Assembly: GCF_002796985.1 (NCBI RefSeq) | Contig: NZ_PEKX01000009.1 | Location: 452,547-516,546, forward strand | Source: Pseudomonas sp. | GTDB taxonomy: Bacteria; Pseudomonadota; Gammaproteobacteria; Pseudomonadales; Pseudomonadaceae | Length of the DNA stretch: 64,000 nucleotides | Reading direction: 5' to 3' | Part shown: in pieces, positions 25,751-34,342 of the stretch | Layout of the letters: each line of letters begins with the position of its first letter | How positions within the stretch are numbered: position 1 is the stretch's first letter | Translations under genes and position numbers: made by a program | The notes under the pieces: generated by a model | Database searches by the model: none | What the model was told of the DNA's origin: nothing | What the model saw: the letters and a program-made list of their open reading frames with translations, nothing else

Positions 25751-26397
25751 TACTTTCTCGCTGAGCCAGGCGTTTGTGGGTAAACCTGTGGGCTCTCTGT
25801 TGATGGATTGACAGAGGGCCCATTCTATTTGGGCTTCACGACAATCGGCTTATCCACTTTTCAATTCGATGCTGTGCACAGATTGCGGGGATCGTCGCGG
25901 GGGCATTCTGTTGATAAGTGTCTGAAGCCTCCTGTTTCCGTGGATTCCAGAGCATTGGTTGTTTTTTGTACAGGGCGTGCGCGGTGAACGGAGCGCTCCG
26001 GGCTTTCCCGTTGCTGTGCACAAAACCACTGGAAGAGTCTGTGGAGAAGCCGTTCATGGAGCGCTGCAGGCCACGCTGCCTGTGGTCTTCACAGGGTTGT
26101 CCACTTTCTGATCGGGCGGCGTTTGTCCATCCACACGAAATGGGGATCAGCCTGTGGAAAAGCCGGGGGAATGTTTCGGCAGGCCAGAATTCACGTGGCT
26201 TTCGCGGGATTGATTAAATGTTGATCAGCTTGCCGCGTGCAGCCAGGGGAGGCTGTACTGAGAGAGGGGCGGCGGGACGGCTTGTGGAAGAAACGGCCGT
26301 TATCCCCGCAATCGCGGGATAGAGCTGTGGACAATCTGCTGGTGACTGCCTGCAAGCCACGGGCGGCGTGGCTTGCAGGCGGTGGATCAATTAATGA
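25751..26397. other. 647-bp gene-free stretch rich in DnaA-box-like nonamers
   Basis: No convincing coding frame is present, and a 99-codon frame has no family resemblance. The stretch holds at least six nonamers one base from TTATCCACA or TTATGCACA: 25775-25783 (-), 25850-25858 (+), 26015-26023 (-), 26040-26048 (-), 26153-26161 (-) and 26326-26334 (-). Weaker ones occur at 26097-26105 and 26300-26308. It ends in a perfect 14-bp inverted repeat. Confidence 0.6.
26348..26380 (-). terminator. Perfect 14-bp inverted repeat after rarD
   Basis: GCCTGCAAGCCACG (26348-26361) and CGTGGCTTGCAGGC (26367-26380) with a 5-base loop. It lies 18 bp past the rarD stop. No T run follows, so termination is likely but not certain. 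Confidence 0.55.
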
Positions 26398-27285
26398 TCA
26401 GTCGCCGCGGGAGAGGCGGTACCAGATGTCCACACTGTAGACGGCCAGCCCCAGCCAGATACAGCCGAAGGAGACCAGGCGGGTACTGTCCAGGTGCTCG
26501 CCGAACAGCAGGATCGCCTGCAGCAGCACCAGGGTCGGCGCCAGGTACTGCAGGAAGCCGAGAGTCGCGTAGGGCAGATGGCGCGCGGCGGCGTTGAAGC
26601 ACACCAGCGGCACCAGGGTGATCGGGCCGGCAGCGGCGAGCCAGAGGGCGTCCTTGGTGGTCCAGAAGTCCGCGTGCACGCTCGGGCCGTCGGCGAACAG
26701 CAGGAGGTAGCCGATCGCCAGCGGCAACAGGATCCAGGTTTCCACCACCAGCCCCGGCAGCGCGGCCACCGGTGCCTGTTTACGGATCAGCCCGTAGAAG
26801 CCAAAGGTCAGCGCCAAGGCGAGCGACACCCACGGCAGGCTGCCCAGTTGCCACAGTTGCTGCGCCACGCCCAGCGCGGCGAGGCCAACCGCGACCCACT
26901 GCAGCGGGCGCAGGCGTTCGCGCAGGATCACCATCCCCAGCAATACGTTGATCAGCGGGTTGATGTAGTAACCCAGGCTGGCTTCGATCATATGGCCGTT
27001 GTTCACCGCCCAGACGTAGACCAGCCAGTTGCTGGCGATCAGCAGGCCGCTGGCGGTGAGCACCGCGATGCGCTTGGGATTCTCGCGCAGCTCGCGCCAC
27101 CAGCCGGGGTGCTTCCAGACGAGCAATAGCAGGGCACCGAACACCGCCGACCAGATGGCCCGGTGGGTGATGATTTCCAGGGCGGGGATGCGTTCGAGCA
27201 GCTTGAAGTAGATCGGGAAGAGCCCCCAGATGACGTAGGCAGTCAAGCCCAGGGCATAGCCCCGGCGGGGATTGGCGGTGGCCAT
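26398..27285 (-). CDS. rarD: RarD-type EamA family transporter
   Basis: 295 residues, ten membrane helices in two EamA repeats. NPRRGYALGLTAYVIWGLFPIYFKLLERIPALEIITHRAIWS is the RarD N-terminal signature, and NGHMIEASLGYYINPLINVLLG follows. RarD proteins are DMT-family permeases linked to chloramphenicol sensitivity by name; the substrate is unresolved. The start at 27285 gives the normal family N-terminus. Confidence 0.92.
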   Translation of the reverse strand: MATANPRRGYALGLTAYVIWGLFPIYFKLLERIPALEIITHRAIWSAVFGALLLLVWKHPGWWRELRENPKRIAVLTASGLLIASNWLVYVWAVNNGHMIEASLGYYINPLINVLLGMVILRERLRPLQWVAVGLAALGVAQQLWQLGSLPWVSLALALTFGFYGLIRKQAPVAALPGLVVETWILLPLAIGYLLLFADGPSVHADFWTTKDALWLAAAGPITLVPLVCFNAAARHLPYATLGFLQYLAPTLVLLQAILLFGEHLDSTRLVSFGCIWLGLAVYSVDIWYRLSRGD

Positions 27286-27425
27286 GGAACATCCTTGGTT
27301 AGGCAGCTAATGAGTGGCCGCACGATTCTAGGGCGCTCGACGGAGCTTGTCTGTGCCGCTGCGGTGGATGTCGCGGTGGCGACTGCGAATGTGCGTAACG
27401 ATGCCGTTACGGCAAGCAGGCTATT

Positions 27426-27504
27426 GTAGGAGCGAGCTTGCTCGCGAACCCCCTCAGCCGTGTCGCTGCGGGTGAATCCATTCGCGAGCAAGCTCGCTCC
27501 TACG
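27426..27504. repeat. REPIN between rarD and srkA
   Basis: GTAGGAGCGAGCTTGCTCG on the left and CGAGCAAGCTCGCTCCTACG on the right, separated by about 34 bp. Both halves are intact copies of the main REP. Confidence 0.93.
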
Positions 27505-27536
27505 AAAAGCCATGAGGCGTTGCCCTGGCAGAGTGA

Positions 27537-28511
27537 TCAGAACAGCCGCAACGGCTCCTCATCCAGCGCTGCCAACTGCTCGCGCAGCACCAGTACCTGC
27601 TCACCCCAATAGCGTTCGCTGCCGAACCAGGGGAAGCTCGGTGGGAACGCCGGGTCGTCCCAGCGGCGCGCCAGCCAGGCGCTGTAGTGCATCAGGCGCA
27701 GGGAGCGCAGGCCTTCGATCAGCGGCAGTTCGCGCGGCTCGAAGTCGTGGAACTCCTGGTAGCCGTCCACCAGTTCGGAGAGCTGCCCGAGGCGCTCGTG
27801 GCGCTCACCGGCGAGCATCATCCACAGGTCCTGCACCGCCGGGCCCATCCGGCAGTCGTCGAGGTCGACGACGTGGAAGGTCTCGTCGCGGCACAGCAGG
27901 TTGCCGGGGTGGCAATCGCCGTGCATGCGGATGGGCGTGTACTTCACGCGGGCATACAGGTCGTCGACCTTTTTCAGCAGGTCGCGGGCGACCGACTCGT
28001 AGGCGGGCAGCAGGCTTTTCGGGATGAAGTTGCCGTCCAGCAGCGTGGCGAGGGACTCGTGCCCGAAGTTCTGCGGCGTCAGCGCCTCGCGATGCTCGAA
28101 TGGGCGGTTGGCGCCGACCGCGTGCAGGCGACCGAGCAACTGTCCAAGGCGATAGAGCTGGTCGAGGTTGCCCGGTTCAGGAGCGCGGCCGCCTCGGCGG
28201 GGGAACAGGGTGAAGCGAAAGCCGGCGTGCTCGAACAGGGTCTGGCCCTCGTGCACCAGGGGTGCCACCACCGGGACTTCGCATTCAGCCAGTTCGGCGG
28301 AGAAGGTGTGCTCCTCGAGGATCGCCTCGGTGGTCCAGCGGCCGGGGCGGTAGAACTTGGCGATCAGCGGCTGGCTGTCCTCGATGCCTACCTGGTAAAC
28401 GCGGTTCTCGTAGCTGTTGAGCGCGAGTACACGGGCGTCGCTGAGGAAACCGATGCTTTCCACCGCATCCAGCACCAGGTCGGGGGTGAGGTCGGAGAAG
28501 GGATGGGACAT
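27537..28511 (-). CDS. srkA: Stress-response Ser/Thr protein kinase SrkA (YihE)
   Basis: 324 residues, the size of SrkA/YihE (328 in E. coli). PLIAKFYRPGRWTTEAILEEHTF holds the ATP-binding Lys, MHGDCHPGNLLC is the catalytic loop and VVDLDDCRMGPAVQDLWMML gives the metal-binding Asp. The enzyme is a Cpx-linked cytosolic kinase that protects cells under envelope or oxidative stress (family knowledge). Its neighbours do not explain a target. Confidence 0.92.
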   Translation of the reverse strand: MSHPFSDLTPDLVLDAVESIGFLSDARVLALNSYENRVYQVGIEDSQPLIAKFYRPGRWTTEAILEEHTFSAELAECEVPVVAPLVHEGQTLFEHAGFRFTLFPRRGGRAPEPGNLDQLYRLGQLLGRLHAVGANRPFEHREALTPQNFGHESLATLLDGNFIPKSLLPAYESVARDLLKKVDDLYARVKYTPIRMHGDCHPGNLLCRDETFHVVDLDDCRMGPAVQDLWMMLAGERHERLGQLSELVDGYQEFHDFEPRELPLIEGLRSLRLMHYSAWLARRWDDPAFPPSFPWFGSERYWGEQVLVLREQLAALDEEPLRLF

Positions 28512-28579
28512 GGCGACGTTCCGGCAGTGGTAAAGCTGCCTAGTTTACCCAGTCCGCCTCTTTTGGGTGCGCAGTCGCC

Positions 28580-28951
28580 TCAATGGTCGGCGCAGTGCTT
28601 TCTCAGGTACTCGACAAAGTCCGTGGCCAGCACCTGCCGCTCGCCCTTCACCAGGGTCAGTTTCTGCATCGGGTGGGCCTTGCACTCGACGGGTTGAGCC
28701 TGCTTGTCCGTATTGCTCAATGGCGTCAGCAACAGGTCGTAGGGCGTGCCCTGGCGGACCTGATCGGCGAGTTCGTCCGCGCCGCCGCCGATCAGCAGGA
28801 CCTTGTTGCGGGTTTCGATCTGGTACTGGTCCACCAGTGGCTCCAGCATCGGCATCAGTTCGTTGCTGGCACCGACCCGCAGCACGTCGGGGCCGGCGTG
28901 GCTGGCGAAGGGCAGGAGCAGCAGGGCGAGAAGCAGGAGTGGGCGGCGCAT
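28580..28951 (-). CDS. Short ModA-like periplasmic binding protein
   Basis: 123 residues after a signal peptide (about 1-18, ends ASHAGPD). The mature part GASNELMPMLEPLVDQYQIETRNKVLLIGGGADELADQVRQG resembles the first lobe of molybdate-binding ModA. ModA is about 250 residues, so the second lobe is missing. AAs after KLTLVKGERQVLATDFVEYLRKHCADH end cleanly with a stop. The next upstream gene is modE, so a role in molybdenum sensing or a degenerate modA are both possible. GGAG precedes ATG 28951. Confidence 0.72.
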   Translation of the reverse strand: MRRPLLLLALLLLPFASHAGPDVLRVGASNELMPMLEPLVDQYQIETRNKVLLIGGGADELADQVRQGTPYDLLLTPLSNTDKQAQPVECKAHPMQKLTLVKGERQVLATDFVEYLRKHCADH

Positions 28952-29067
28952 GGTGGGGCTCCGGGTGGCCGAAGCCCGCCCGGCATGGGCGGGGCTCTGG
29001 CGACTATTGGAGCGCGGCACGGCGCTACCGGGCTTGATATGAGGCAGGGAAACTCATGTGGCGGGGA

Positions 29068-29832
29068 CTATAGCGGCGTGCCGAGGATCACCTGGGCCGG
29101 GGAGAACTGGGTGCGTACCGCCGAGCCGGGTTTCAGGCCGAGGATCTGGATGCGTTCGGGGTCGGTCAGGGCACAGAGCATCTGCCCGCTGGGCAGCTGG
29201 ATACGCACTTCACTGGGGCCGTCTTCGGCTTCGCGGATGTCATCGACGTGCCCCTCCAGCGCGTTCAGGCCTTCCGGGCAGGGGATGTGCGGCAGGTCGA
29301 CGTAGAGCCAGCCAGCCTTCATCAGCGCCACCACCGGCACGCCGTCGGCCAGTTCCAGCTTCTCGGTGCTCTCGCGGGTGACCCGCGCCTGGATGCGCGA
29401 ACCGCCGGGCAGCTCGATGCATACCAGGTCGTTTAGGCCGGACGGCTCCACCGAGCAGACGCGCCCGTGCAACTGGTTGCGCGCGCTGGTACGCATCATC
29501 AGGCGGCCGATCAGTTCCAGGTCTGCCTGGTGCTCGACATGCTCGACGATGTGTTCGCGCAGGGCTTCCAGGCGCTGGTACAGCGCCAGCAGGCGTTCGC
29601 CGTCGGTGGTCAGGCGCGCGCCGCCGCCACCCTTGCCGCCGACGCTGCGTTCCACCAGCGGGCGGTCGGAGAGGTTGTTCAGTTCATCGATGGCGTCCCA
29701 GGCGGTCTTGTAGCTCATCCCGGCGGCCTTGGCGGCGTGGGTGATCGAGCCGAGCTGGGCGATCTGCGCCAGCAGGGCAATGCGCTGAGGGCGGCGGGTT
29801 ACGTGTTGGGTCAACAGGCTGAGGGTGGTCAT
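29068..29832 (-). CDS. modE: Molybdate-responsive regulator ModE
   Basis: 254 residues. N-terminal winged HTH (about 15-90: RRPQRIALLAQIAQLGSITHAAKAAGMSYKTAWDAIDELNNL) and two C-terminal MOP/TOBE domains (about 125-185 and 190-254) that bind molybdate between subunits. E. coli ModE represses modABC and activates molybdoenzyme genes. The gene lies beside a ModA-like ORF, but no modABC operon is in the window. Confidence 0.92.
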   Translation of the reverse strand: MTTLSLLTQHVTRRPQRIALLAQIAQLGSITHAAKAAGMSYKTAWDAIDELNNLSDRPLVERSVGGKGGGGARLTTDGERLLALYQRLEALREHIVEHVEHQADLELIGRLMMRTSARNQLHGRVCSVEPSGLNDLVCIELPGGSRIQARVTRESTEKLELADGVPVVALMKAGWLYVDLPHIPCPEGLNALEGHVDDIREAEDGPSEVRIQLPSGQMLCALTDPERIQILGLKPGSAVRTQFSPAQVILGTPL

Positions 29833-29924
29833 GGTTCCGCGGGTGCTTATTGGTATGCCGCGAGGCTCCGTTGCTGGCGTGCAAAACGCAAGGGGCAGAT
29901 GTCGGGAATGTGGCGAACGGTCGT

Positions 29925-30659
29925 CTATTCCGGGGGCGGCGTGCGTGCCAGGCAGTAGACGTCGACCCGCTGTGCGCCGGCACGACGCAGCAGGCGGGCG
30001 ATGCGTTCGGCGGTGGCGCCGGTGGTCAGCACGTCGTCCACCAGCGCCAGGTGCAGGCCTTCGACCACCGCGCCATCGGCCAGGGCGAAGGCGCGGCGCA
30101 GGTTGCGCTTGCGGGTGGCGGCGTCCAGTCCCTGCTGGGACGGGGTGTCCTGCTGGCGCAGTACCAGGCGGTTATCCATAGGCAGCCCGAGCGGGGCGGA
30201 GAGCCAGCTTGCCAGCAGTTGCGCCTGGTTGAAGCCGCGCTGCCGTTCGCGCCGGTGCGACAGCGGCACGGGGATCAGCCGGTCCGGGCGTGGCAGTCCT
30301 TCCTCGTAGGCATGCAGCAGATGGCGTTCGAGCAACTGGCCGAGCAGCCGCCCGAGCGGCGCATTGGCCTGGTGCTTGAAGCGGGTGACCAGCGCGTCGA
30401 CGGGGAAGCCGTAGCGCAGCGGTGTCTCGACACGCTGAAAGGCCGGCGCGCGGCGCAGGCATCCATGACAGACCTGCCCGCAGGTCAGCCCGGAAGTGGC
30501 CAGGGGCAGGGCGCAGATCGTGCAATGCCCGGCGAGCCAGGGCAGGTCATCGTCGCAGCCGGCGCAGAGGGGCAGCGCGGCCTGTTCCGCCGCGCCTCCG
30601 CAGAGGAGGCATTGCACGCGAGGTCGCCACCAGGCGGGGCGCCATTGAAGCAACCGCAT
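29925..30659 (-). CDS. ComF-family phosphoribosyltransferase-like protein
   Basis: 244 residues. An N-terminal zinc-ribbon region with cysteine pairs CLLCGG, LCAGC, CTIC and CHGC, followed by a PRTase-like domain with LALVDDVLTTGATAERIARLL. ComF homologues are needed for DNA uptake in competent bacteria and are also called GntX in E. coli; their enzymatic activity is unknown. GVP-like linkage to bioB nearby recurs in Pseudomonas. Confidence 0.9.
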   Translation of the reverse strand: MRLLQWRPAWWRPRVQCLLCGGAAEQAALPLCAGCDDDLPWLAGHCTICALPLATSGLTCGQVCHGCLRRAPAFQRVETPLRYGFPVDALVTRFKHQANAPLGRLLGQLLERHLLHAYEEGLPRPDRLIPVPLSHRRERQRGFNQAQLLASWLSAPLGLPMDNRLVLRQQDTPSQQGLDAATRKRNLRRAFALADGAVVEGLHLALVDDVLTTGATAERIARLLRRAGAQRVDVYCLARTPPPE

Positions 30660-30698
30660 TCAGCCCCTCCATGGGCGGGGCGTTCAGGGGGGAGTGGC

Positions 30699-30992
30699 TC
30701 AGTGGATCAGCCAGCTCAGTACCACCAGGCCCAGCACCGTCCAGATCAGACCGCCGAAGATCGAGCGCCGCAGGAAGGCGCGGATGCCACTGTAGAGCAG
30801 CAGCAGGCCGATGAAGAGCAGGACGAAGCTGAAGATCGAGACGTCGATTCCCACAGCCCGCGCCAGGCCGTGGAGGAAGTCGTCCATGGCGCGCCACAGG
30901 CCGCCGAGCACGCCCGACAGCAGGTCGACGATGAAGCGGATGGCCTTGCCGACCATCTGGCCGAGGCCGTCGAAGAATCCTTCGGTTCCCAT
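30699..30992 (-). CDS. Small membrane protein, function unknown
   Basis: 97 residues with an N-terminal amphipathic part (GTEGFFDGLGQMVGKAIRFIVDLL) and two helices near the C-terminus (about 57-72 and 80-95, IFSFVLLFIGLLLLYSG and GGLIWTVLGLVVLSW). I chose ATG 30992 because AGGAG is about 11 bases upstream; the in-frame GTG at 31002-31004 has no room for a ribosome site. It lies between comF and the bio promoter, and precedes comF in the direction of transcription. Confidence 0.72.
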   Translation of the reverse strand: MGTEGFFDGLGQMVGKAIRFIVDLLSGVLGGLWRAMDDFLHGLARAVGIDVSIFSFVLLFIGLLLLYSGIRAFLRRSIFGGLIWTVLGLVVLSWLIH

Positions 30993-31098
30993 CTGGGGTA
31001 TCACTCCTGAGTGTTCTGCCTGATTGGAGCAGCAATTGGCCGGATCGGTTCAGCCACAGCGCCAGATCCAACATTGGAATTGATCAATAAATGGTCAC

Positions 31099-31151
31099 TT
31101 GTCGACCTGTGTCGCGAGAGTGGTTGACAGCGTCACAGCTCCACATATGAT
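31099..31151 (+). promoter_or_regulatory. bio promoter with BirA-type operator
   Basis: TTGTCGACC (31099-31107) and GGTTGACAG (31122-31130) are separated by 14 bp. The BirA operator consensus is TTGTAAACC-N14/15-GGTTTACAA, matched 7 of 9 in each half. Within the right half lies a -35 TTGACA (31124-31129), and 16 bp later a -10 TATGAT (31146-31151). Biotin-bound BirA at this site would block RNA polymerase. Confidence 0.85.
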
Positions 31152-31233
31152 GCCTTGAGCCTGATTTCCCCGGTGGCGCGCCGCCGGGGCACCCTAGACA
31201 AGAGGCGCCCCCAAGCGTCGAAGGACTTTGCCG

Positions 31234-32292
31234 ATGAGTGCCACCGCAGCCCAAGTAACCCGCCACGACTGGACCCTTGCCGAAGTCCGCAGCCTGTTCG
31301 AACAGCCCTTCAACGACCTGCTGTTCCAGGCGCAGAGCATGCACCGCGCGCATTTCGACCCGAACCGCGTACAGGTTTCCACCCTGCTCTCGATCAAGAC
31401 CGGCGCCTGCCCGGAAGACTGCAAATATTGCCCGCAGTCCGGCCACTACAACACTGGCCTGGACAAGGAAAAGCTGATGGAAGTGCAGAAGGTGCTGCAG
31501 GCCGCTGCCGAAGCCAAGGCCATCGGCTCGACGCGCTTCTGCATGGGCGCCGCCTGGAAGCATCCCTCGGCCAAGGACATGCCCTACGTGCTGGAAATGG
31601 TGAAGGGCGTGAAGAAGCTCGGCCTGGAAACCTGCATGACCCTGGGCAAGCTGACCCAGGAGCAGACCCAGTCGCTGGCCGAAGCGGGCCTGGACTACTA
31701 CAACCACAACCTGGATACCTCGCCGGAGTTCTACGGCAACATCATCACCACCCGCACCTACGGCGAGCGCCTGCAGACCCTGGCGTACGTGCGCGAGGCG
31801 GGGATGAAGATCTGCTCCGGCGGCATCCTCGGCATGGGCGAGTCGGTGGACGACCGCGCCGGCCTGCTGATCCAGCTGGCCAACCTGCCCGAGCACCCGG
31901 AGTCGGTGCCGATCAACATGCTGGTCAAGGTCAAGGGCACCCCGCTGGCCGAGGAGAAGGACGTCGACCCGTTCGACTTCATCCGTACCCTGGCCGTCGC
32001 CCGCATCCTGATGCCGAAATCCCACGTGCGCCTGTCCGCCGGCCGCGAGCAGATGAACGAGCAGATGCAGGCCCTGGCCTTCATGGCCGGCGCCAACTCG
32101 ATCTTCTACGGCGAGAAGCTGCTGACTACCAGCAACCCGCAGGCCGACAAGGACATGCAGCTGTTCGCGCGTCTGGGCATCAAGCCCGAGGAGCGCGAGG
32201 AGCACGCCGACGAAGTGCACCAGGCCGCCATCGAGCAGGCGCTGGCGGAACAACGCGACTCCCAGCTGTTCTATAACGCGGCTTCGGCCTGA
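31234..32292 (+). CDS. bioB: Biotin synthase
   Basis: 352 residues, the usual Pseudomonas length. The radical-SAM cluster motif C-x3-C-x2-C is at C59, C63 and C66 (GACPEDCKYCPQSG), and YYNHNLDTSPEFY and GMGESVDDRAGL are conserved BioB elements. It inserts sulphur into dethiobiotin in the last step of biotin synthesis. GAAGGA lies eight bases before ATG 31234, which decides against the TTG six bases upstream. First gene of the bio operon, behind the BirA-type promoter. Confidence 0.97.
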   Translation: MSATAAQVTRHDWTLAEVRSLFEQPFNDLLFQAQSMHRAHFDPNRVQVSTLLSIKTGACPEDCKYCPQSGHYNTGLDKEKLMEVQKVLQAAAEAKAIGSTRFCMGAAWKHPSAKDMPYVLEMVKGVKKLGLETCMTLGKLTQEQTQSLAEAGLDYYNHNLDTSPEFYGNIITTRTYGERLQTLAYVREAGMKICSGGILGMGESVDDRAGLLIQLANLPEHPESVPINMLVKVKGTPLAEEKDVDPFDFIRTLAVARILMPKSHVRLSAGREQMNEQMQALAFMAGANSIFYGEKLLTTSNPQADKDMQLFARLGIKPEEREEHADEVHQAAIEQALAEQRDSQLFYNAASA

Positions 32293-32311
32293 TAGAGCCG
32301 CTCTTCTTCAT

Positions 32312-32388
32312 GTAGGAGCGAGCTTGCTCGCGCACAGTCTTCCCGAATACTTCGGTGTCGGGCGATTCGCGAGCAAGCTCGCTCCTAC
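32312..32388. repeat. REPIN between bioB and bioF
   Basis: A full REPIN: GTAGGAGCGAGCTTGCTCG at the left and GCAAGCTCGCTCCTAC at the right, with about 30 bp between. It lies inside the bio operon transcript. Confidence 0.93.
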
Positions 32389-32418
32389 AAAAGCTCTACC
32401 GCCGACACGGGGTTGCGT

Positions 32419-33624
32419 ATGCCTTTCGATCTCGCCGCCCGCCTGGCCCAGCGCCAGGCGGAGGACCTCTACCGCCGCCGTCCGCTGCTGGAATCGCCGC
32501 AGGGGCCGGAAGTGCTCATCGACGGCCAGCCGATGCTGGCCTTCTGTTCCAACGATTACCTGGGCCTGGCCAATCATCCCGAGGTGATTGCCGCCCTGCG
32601 CGCCGGCGCCGAACGCTGGGGCGTCGGTGGTGGTGCCTCGCACCTGGTCAACGGCCACTGCGGCCCGCACCACGAACTGGAGCTGGCGCTCGCCGAGTTC
32701 ACCGGTCGCCCGCGCGCGCTGCTGTTCTCCACCGGCTACATGGCCAACCTCGGCACCGTCACCGCCCTCGTCGGCAAAGGTGACAGCGTGCTGCAGGACC
32801 GCCTCAACCACGCCTCGCTGCTGGATGCCGGCTTGCTTTCCGGCGCGCGCTTCTCGCGTTACCTGCACAACGACTCCGCCAGCCTCGCTTCCCGTCTGGA
32901 AAAGGCTGAAGGCAATACGCTGGTCGTCACCGACGGCGTATTCAGCATGGACGGCGACCTGGCCGACCTGCCCGCGCTTTGCGCCAAGGCACGGGAAAAA
33001 AATGCCTGGGTGATGGTCGATGACGCCCACGGCTTCGGCCCGTTGGGAGCGACCGGTGGCGGCATCGTCGAGCACTTCGGCCTGGGCCTGGACGATGTAC
33101 CGGTGCTGGTCGGCACCCTCGGCAAGGCCTTTGGCACTGCTGGCGCCTTCGTCGCCGGTAGTGAGGAACTGATCGAGACGCTGATCCAGTTCGCCCGCCC
33201 CTACATCTACACCACCAGCCAGCCGCCCGCCGTGGCCTGCGCCACGCTGAAGAGCCTGGAGCTGCTGCGCGCCGAGAGCTGGCGCCGCGATCACCTGAAT
33301 GCGCTGATCGCGCGCTTCCGCGCTGGCGCCGAAGCCATCGGCCTGAGCCTGATGGACAGTCCGACGCCGATCCAGCCGATCCTTATCGGTGGCAGCGCGC
33401 AGGCGATGGCTCTGTCGGCGGAGCTGCGCGCACGCGGCATCCTGGTCGGCGCGATCCGCCCGCCCACCGTGCCGGCCGGCACTGCGCGCCTGCGCGTGAC
33501 CCTGTCCGCCTCGCACAGCGAGGCGCAGGTCGATCGCCTGCTGCTGGCGCTGGCGGAGAGCTGGCAGCGAGTGTCGTCTAGCCTTCTGGCAGAGATCGAG
33601 GCCGAGGAGGGCGACGATGCGTGA
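32419..33624 (+). CDS. bioF: 8-amino-7-oxononanoate synthase
   Basis: 401 residues. Pyridoxal-phosphate fold type I alpha-oxoamine synthase that joins pimeloyl-ACP and L-alanine. The PLP lysine is K236 in GTLGKAFGT, and DDAHGFG (201-207) holds the conserved Asp and His. SNDYLGLANHP is the substrate loop. The start is ATG 32419, after a TTG in the same frame six bases upstream. The 3' end overlaps bioH by 8 bp. Confidence 0.96.
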   Translation: MPFDLAARLAQRQAEDLYRRRPLLESPQGPEVLIDGQPMLAFCSNDYLGLANHPEVIAALRAGAERWGVGGGASHLVNGHCGPHHELELALAEFTGRPRALLFSTGYMANLGTVTALVGKGDSVLQDRLNHASLLDAGLLSGARFSRYLHNDSASLASRLEKAEGNTLVVTDGVFSMDGDLADLPALCAKAREKNAWVMVDDAHGFGPLGATGGGIVEHFGLGLDDVPVLVGTLGKAFGTAGAFVAGSEELIETLIQFARPYIYTTSQPPAVACATLKSLELLRAESWRRDHLNALIARFRAGAEAIGLSLMDSPTPIQPILIGGSAQAMALSAELRARGILVGAIRPPTVPAGTARLRVTLSASHSEAQVDRLLLALAESWQRVSSSLLAEIEAEEGDDA

Positions 33625-34342
33625 CCAATTGATCCTGCTGCCGGGCTGGGGCCTGGGTAATGCGCCGCTGGAACCGCTGCGCGATGCGCTGCTGGAGCAG
33701 GCGCCGCATTTGAATGTGCAGATCGAGCCGCTGCCGGCGGATAGTGATCCGAACGCCTGGCTCGACGAGCTGGACGACAACGTTCCCCACGACGCCTGGA
33801 TTGCCGGCTGGTCGCTGGGCGGCATGCTCGGCGCCGAACTGGCGGCGCGTCGTGGCGAGTCTTGCCGGGGGCTGGTGACCATCGCCAGCAACCTCTGCTT
33901 CCGCCGCCGCGAGGACTGGCCGGAGGCCATGGCCAACGAAGTCTTCGAGGACTTCTTCGAGGCCTTCCTGCTGGAGCCGCACCTGGTGCGCAAGCGCTTT
34001 ACCCTGCTGGTCAGCCAGGGCGCCCGCGACGCGCGCACCCTGTCGCGCCAACTGCAGGTGGCGTTGCCGCAACTGAATATCGAAGGGCTGACGGCGGGGC
34101 TTCAATTACTCGGCCAGCTCGATACCCGCGTAGCCCTCGGCCGCTATCCCGGCCCGCAGTTGCACCTGTTCGCTGGCAACGATGCATTGGTCCCGGCGAG
34201 CGCCGCCGACGCGCTGCTGGAATGGCTGCCGGACGTAGAAGTCAGCCTGTTGCCCGGCGCCAGCCACGGCCTGCCGCTGGAGCAGCCGGACGAAGTGGCG
34301 AGCGCCATCCTGAAGTTTATCCACGAGGGCGACGATGCCTGA
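33617..34342 (+). CDS. bioH: Pimeloyl-ACP methyl ester carboxylesterase
   Basis: 241 residues. Alpha/beta hydrolase with Ser66 in GWSLGG and a late His in PGASHGLPLEQ. It removes the methyl ester from pimeloyl-ACP methyl ester. It overlaps bioF upstream (8 bp) and bioC downstream (8 bp), which indicates coupled translation of the three. The Gly-Trp pair LLPGWGLGN near the start is typical for BioH. Confidence 0.94.
   Translation: MRDQLILLPGWGLGNAPLEPLRDALLEQAPHLNVQIEPLPADSDPNAWLDELDDNVPHDAWIAGWSLGGMLGAELAARRGESCRGLVTIASNLCFRRREDWPEAMANEVFEDFFEAFLLEPHLVRKRFTLLVSQGARDARTLSRQLQVALPQLNIEGLTAGLQLLGQLDTRVALGRYPGPQLHLFAGNDALVPASAADALLEWLPDVEVSLLPGASHGLPLEQPDEVASAILKFIHEGDDA

Noticed and set aside
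28341..28579. Additional genes between srkA and the ModA-like gene
   Set aside because: The 68-bp gap and nearby frames have no ribosome site or family match.
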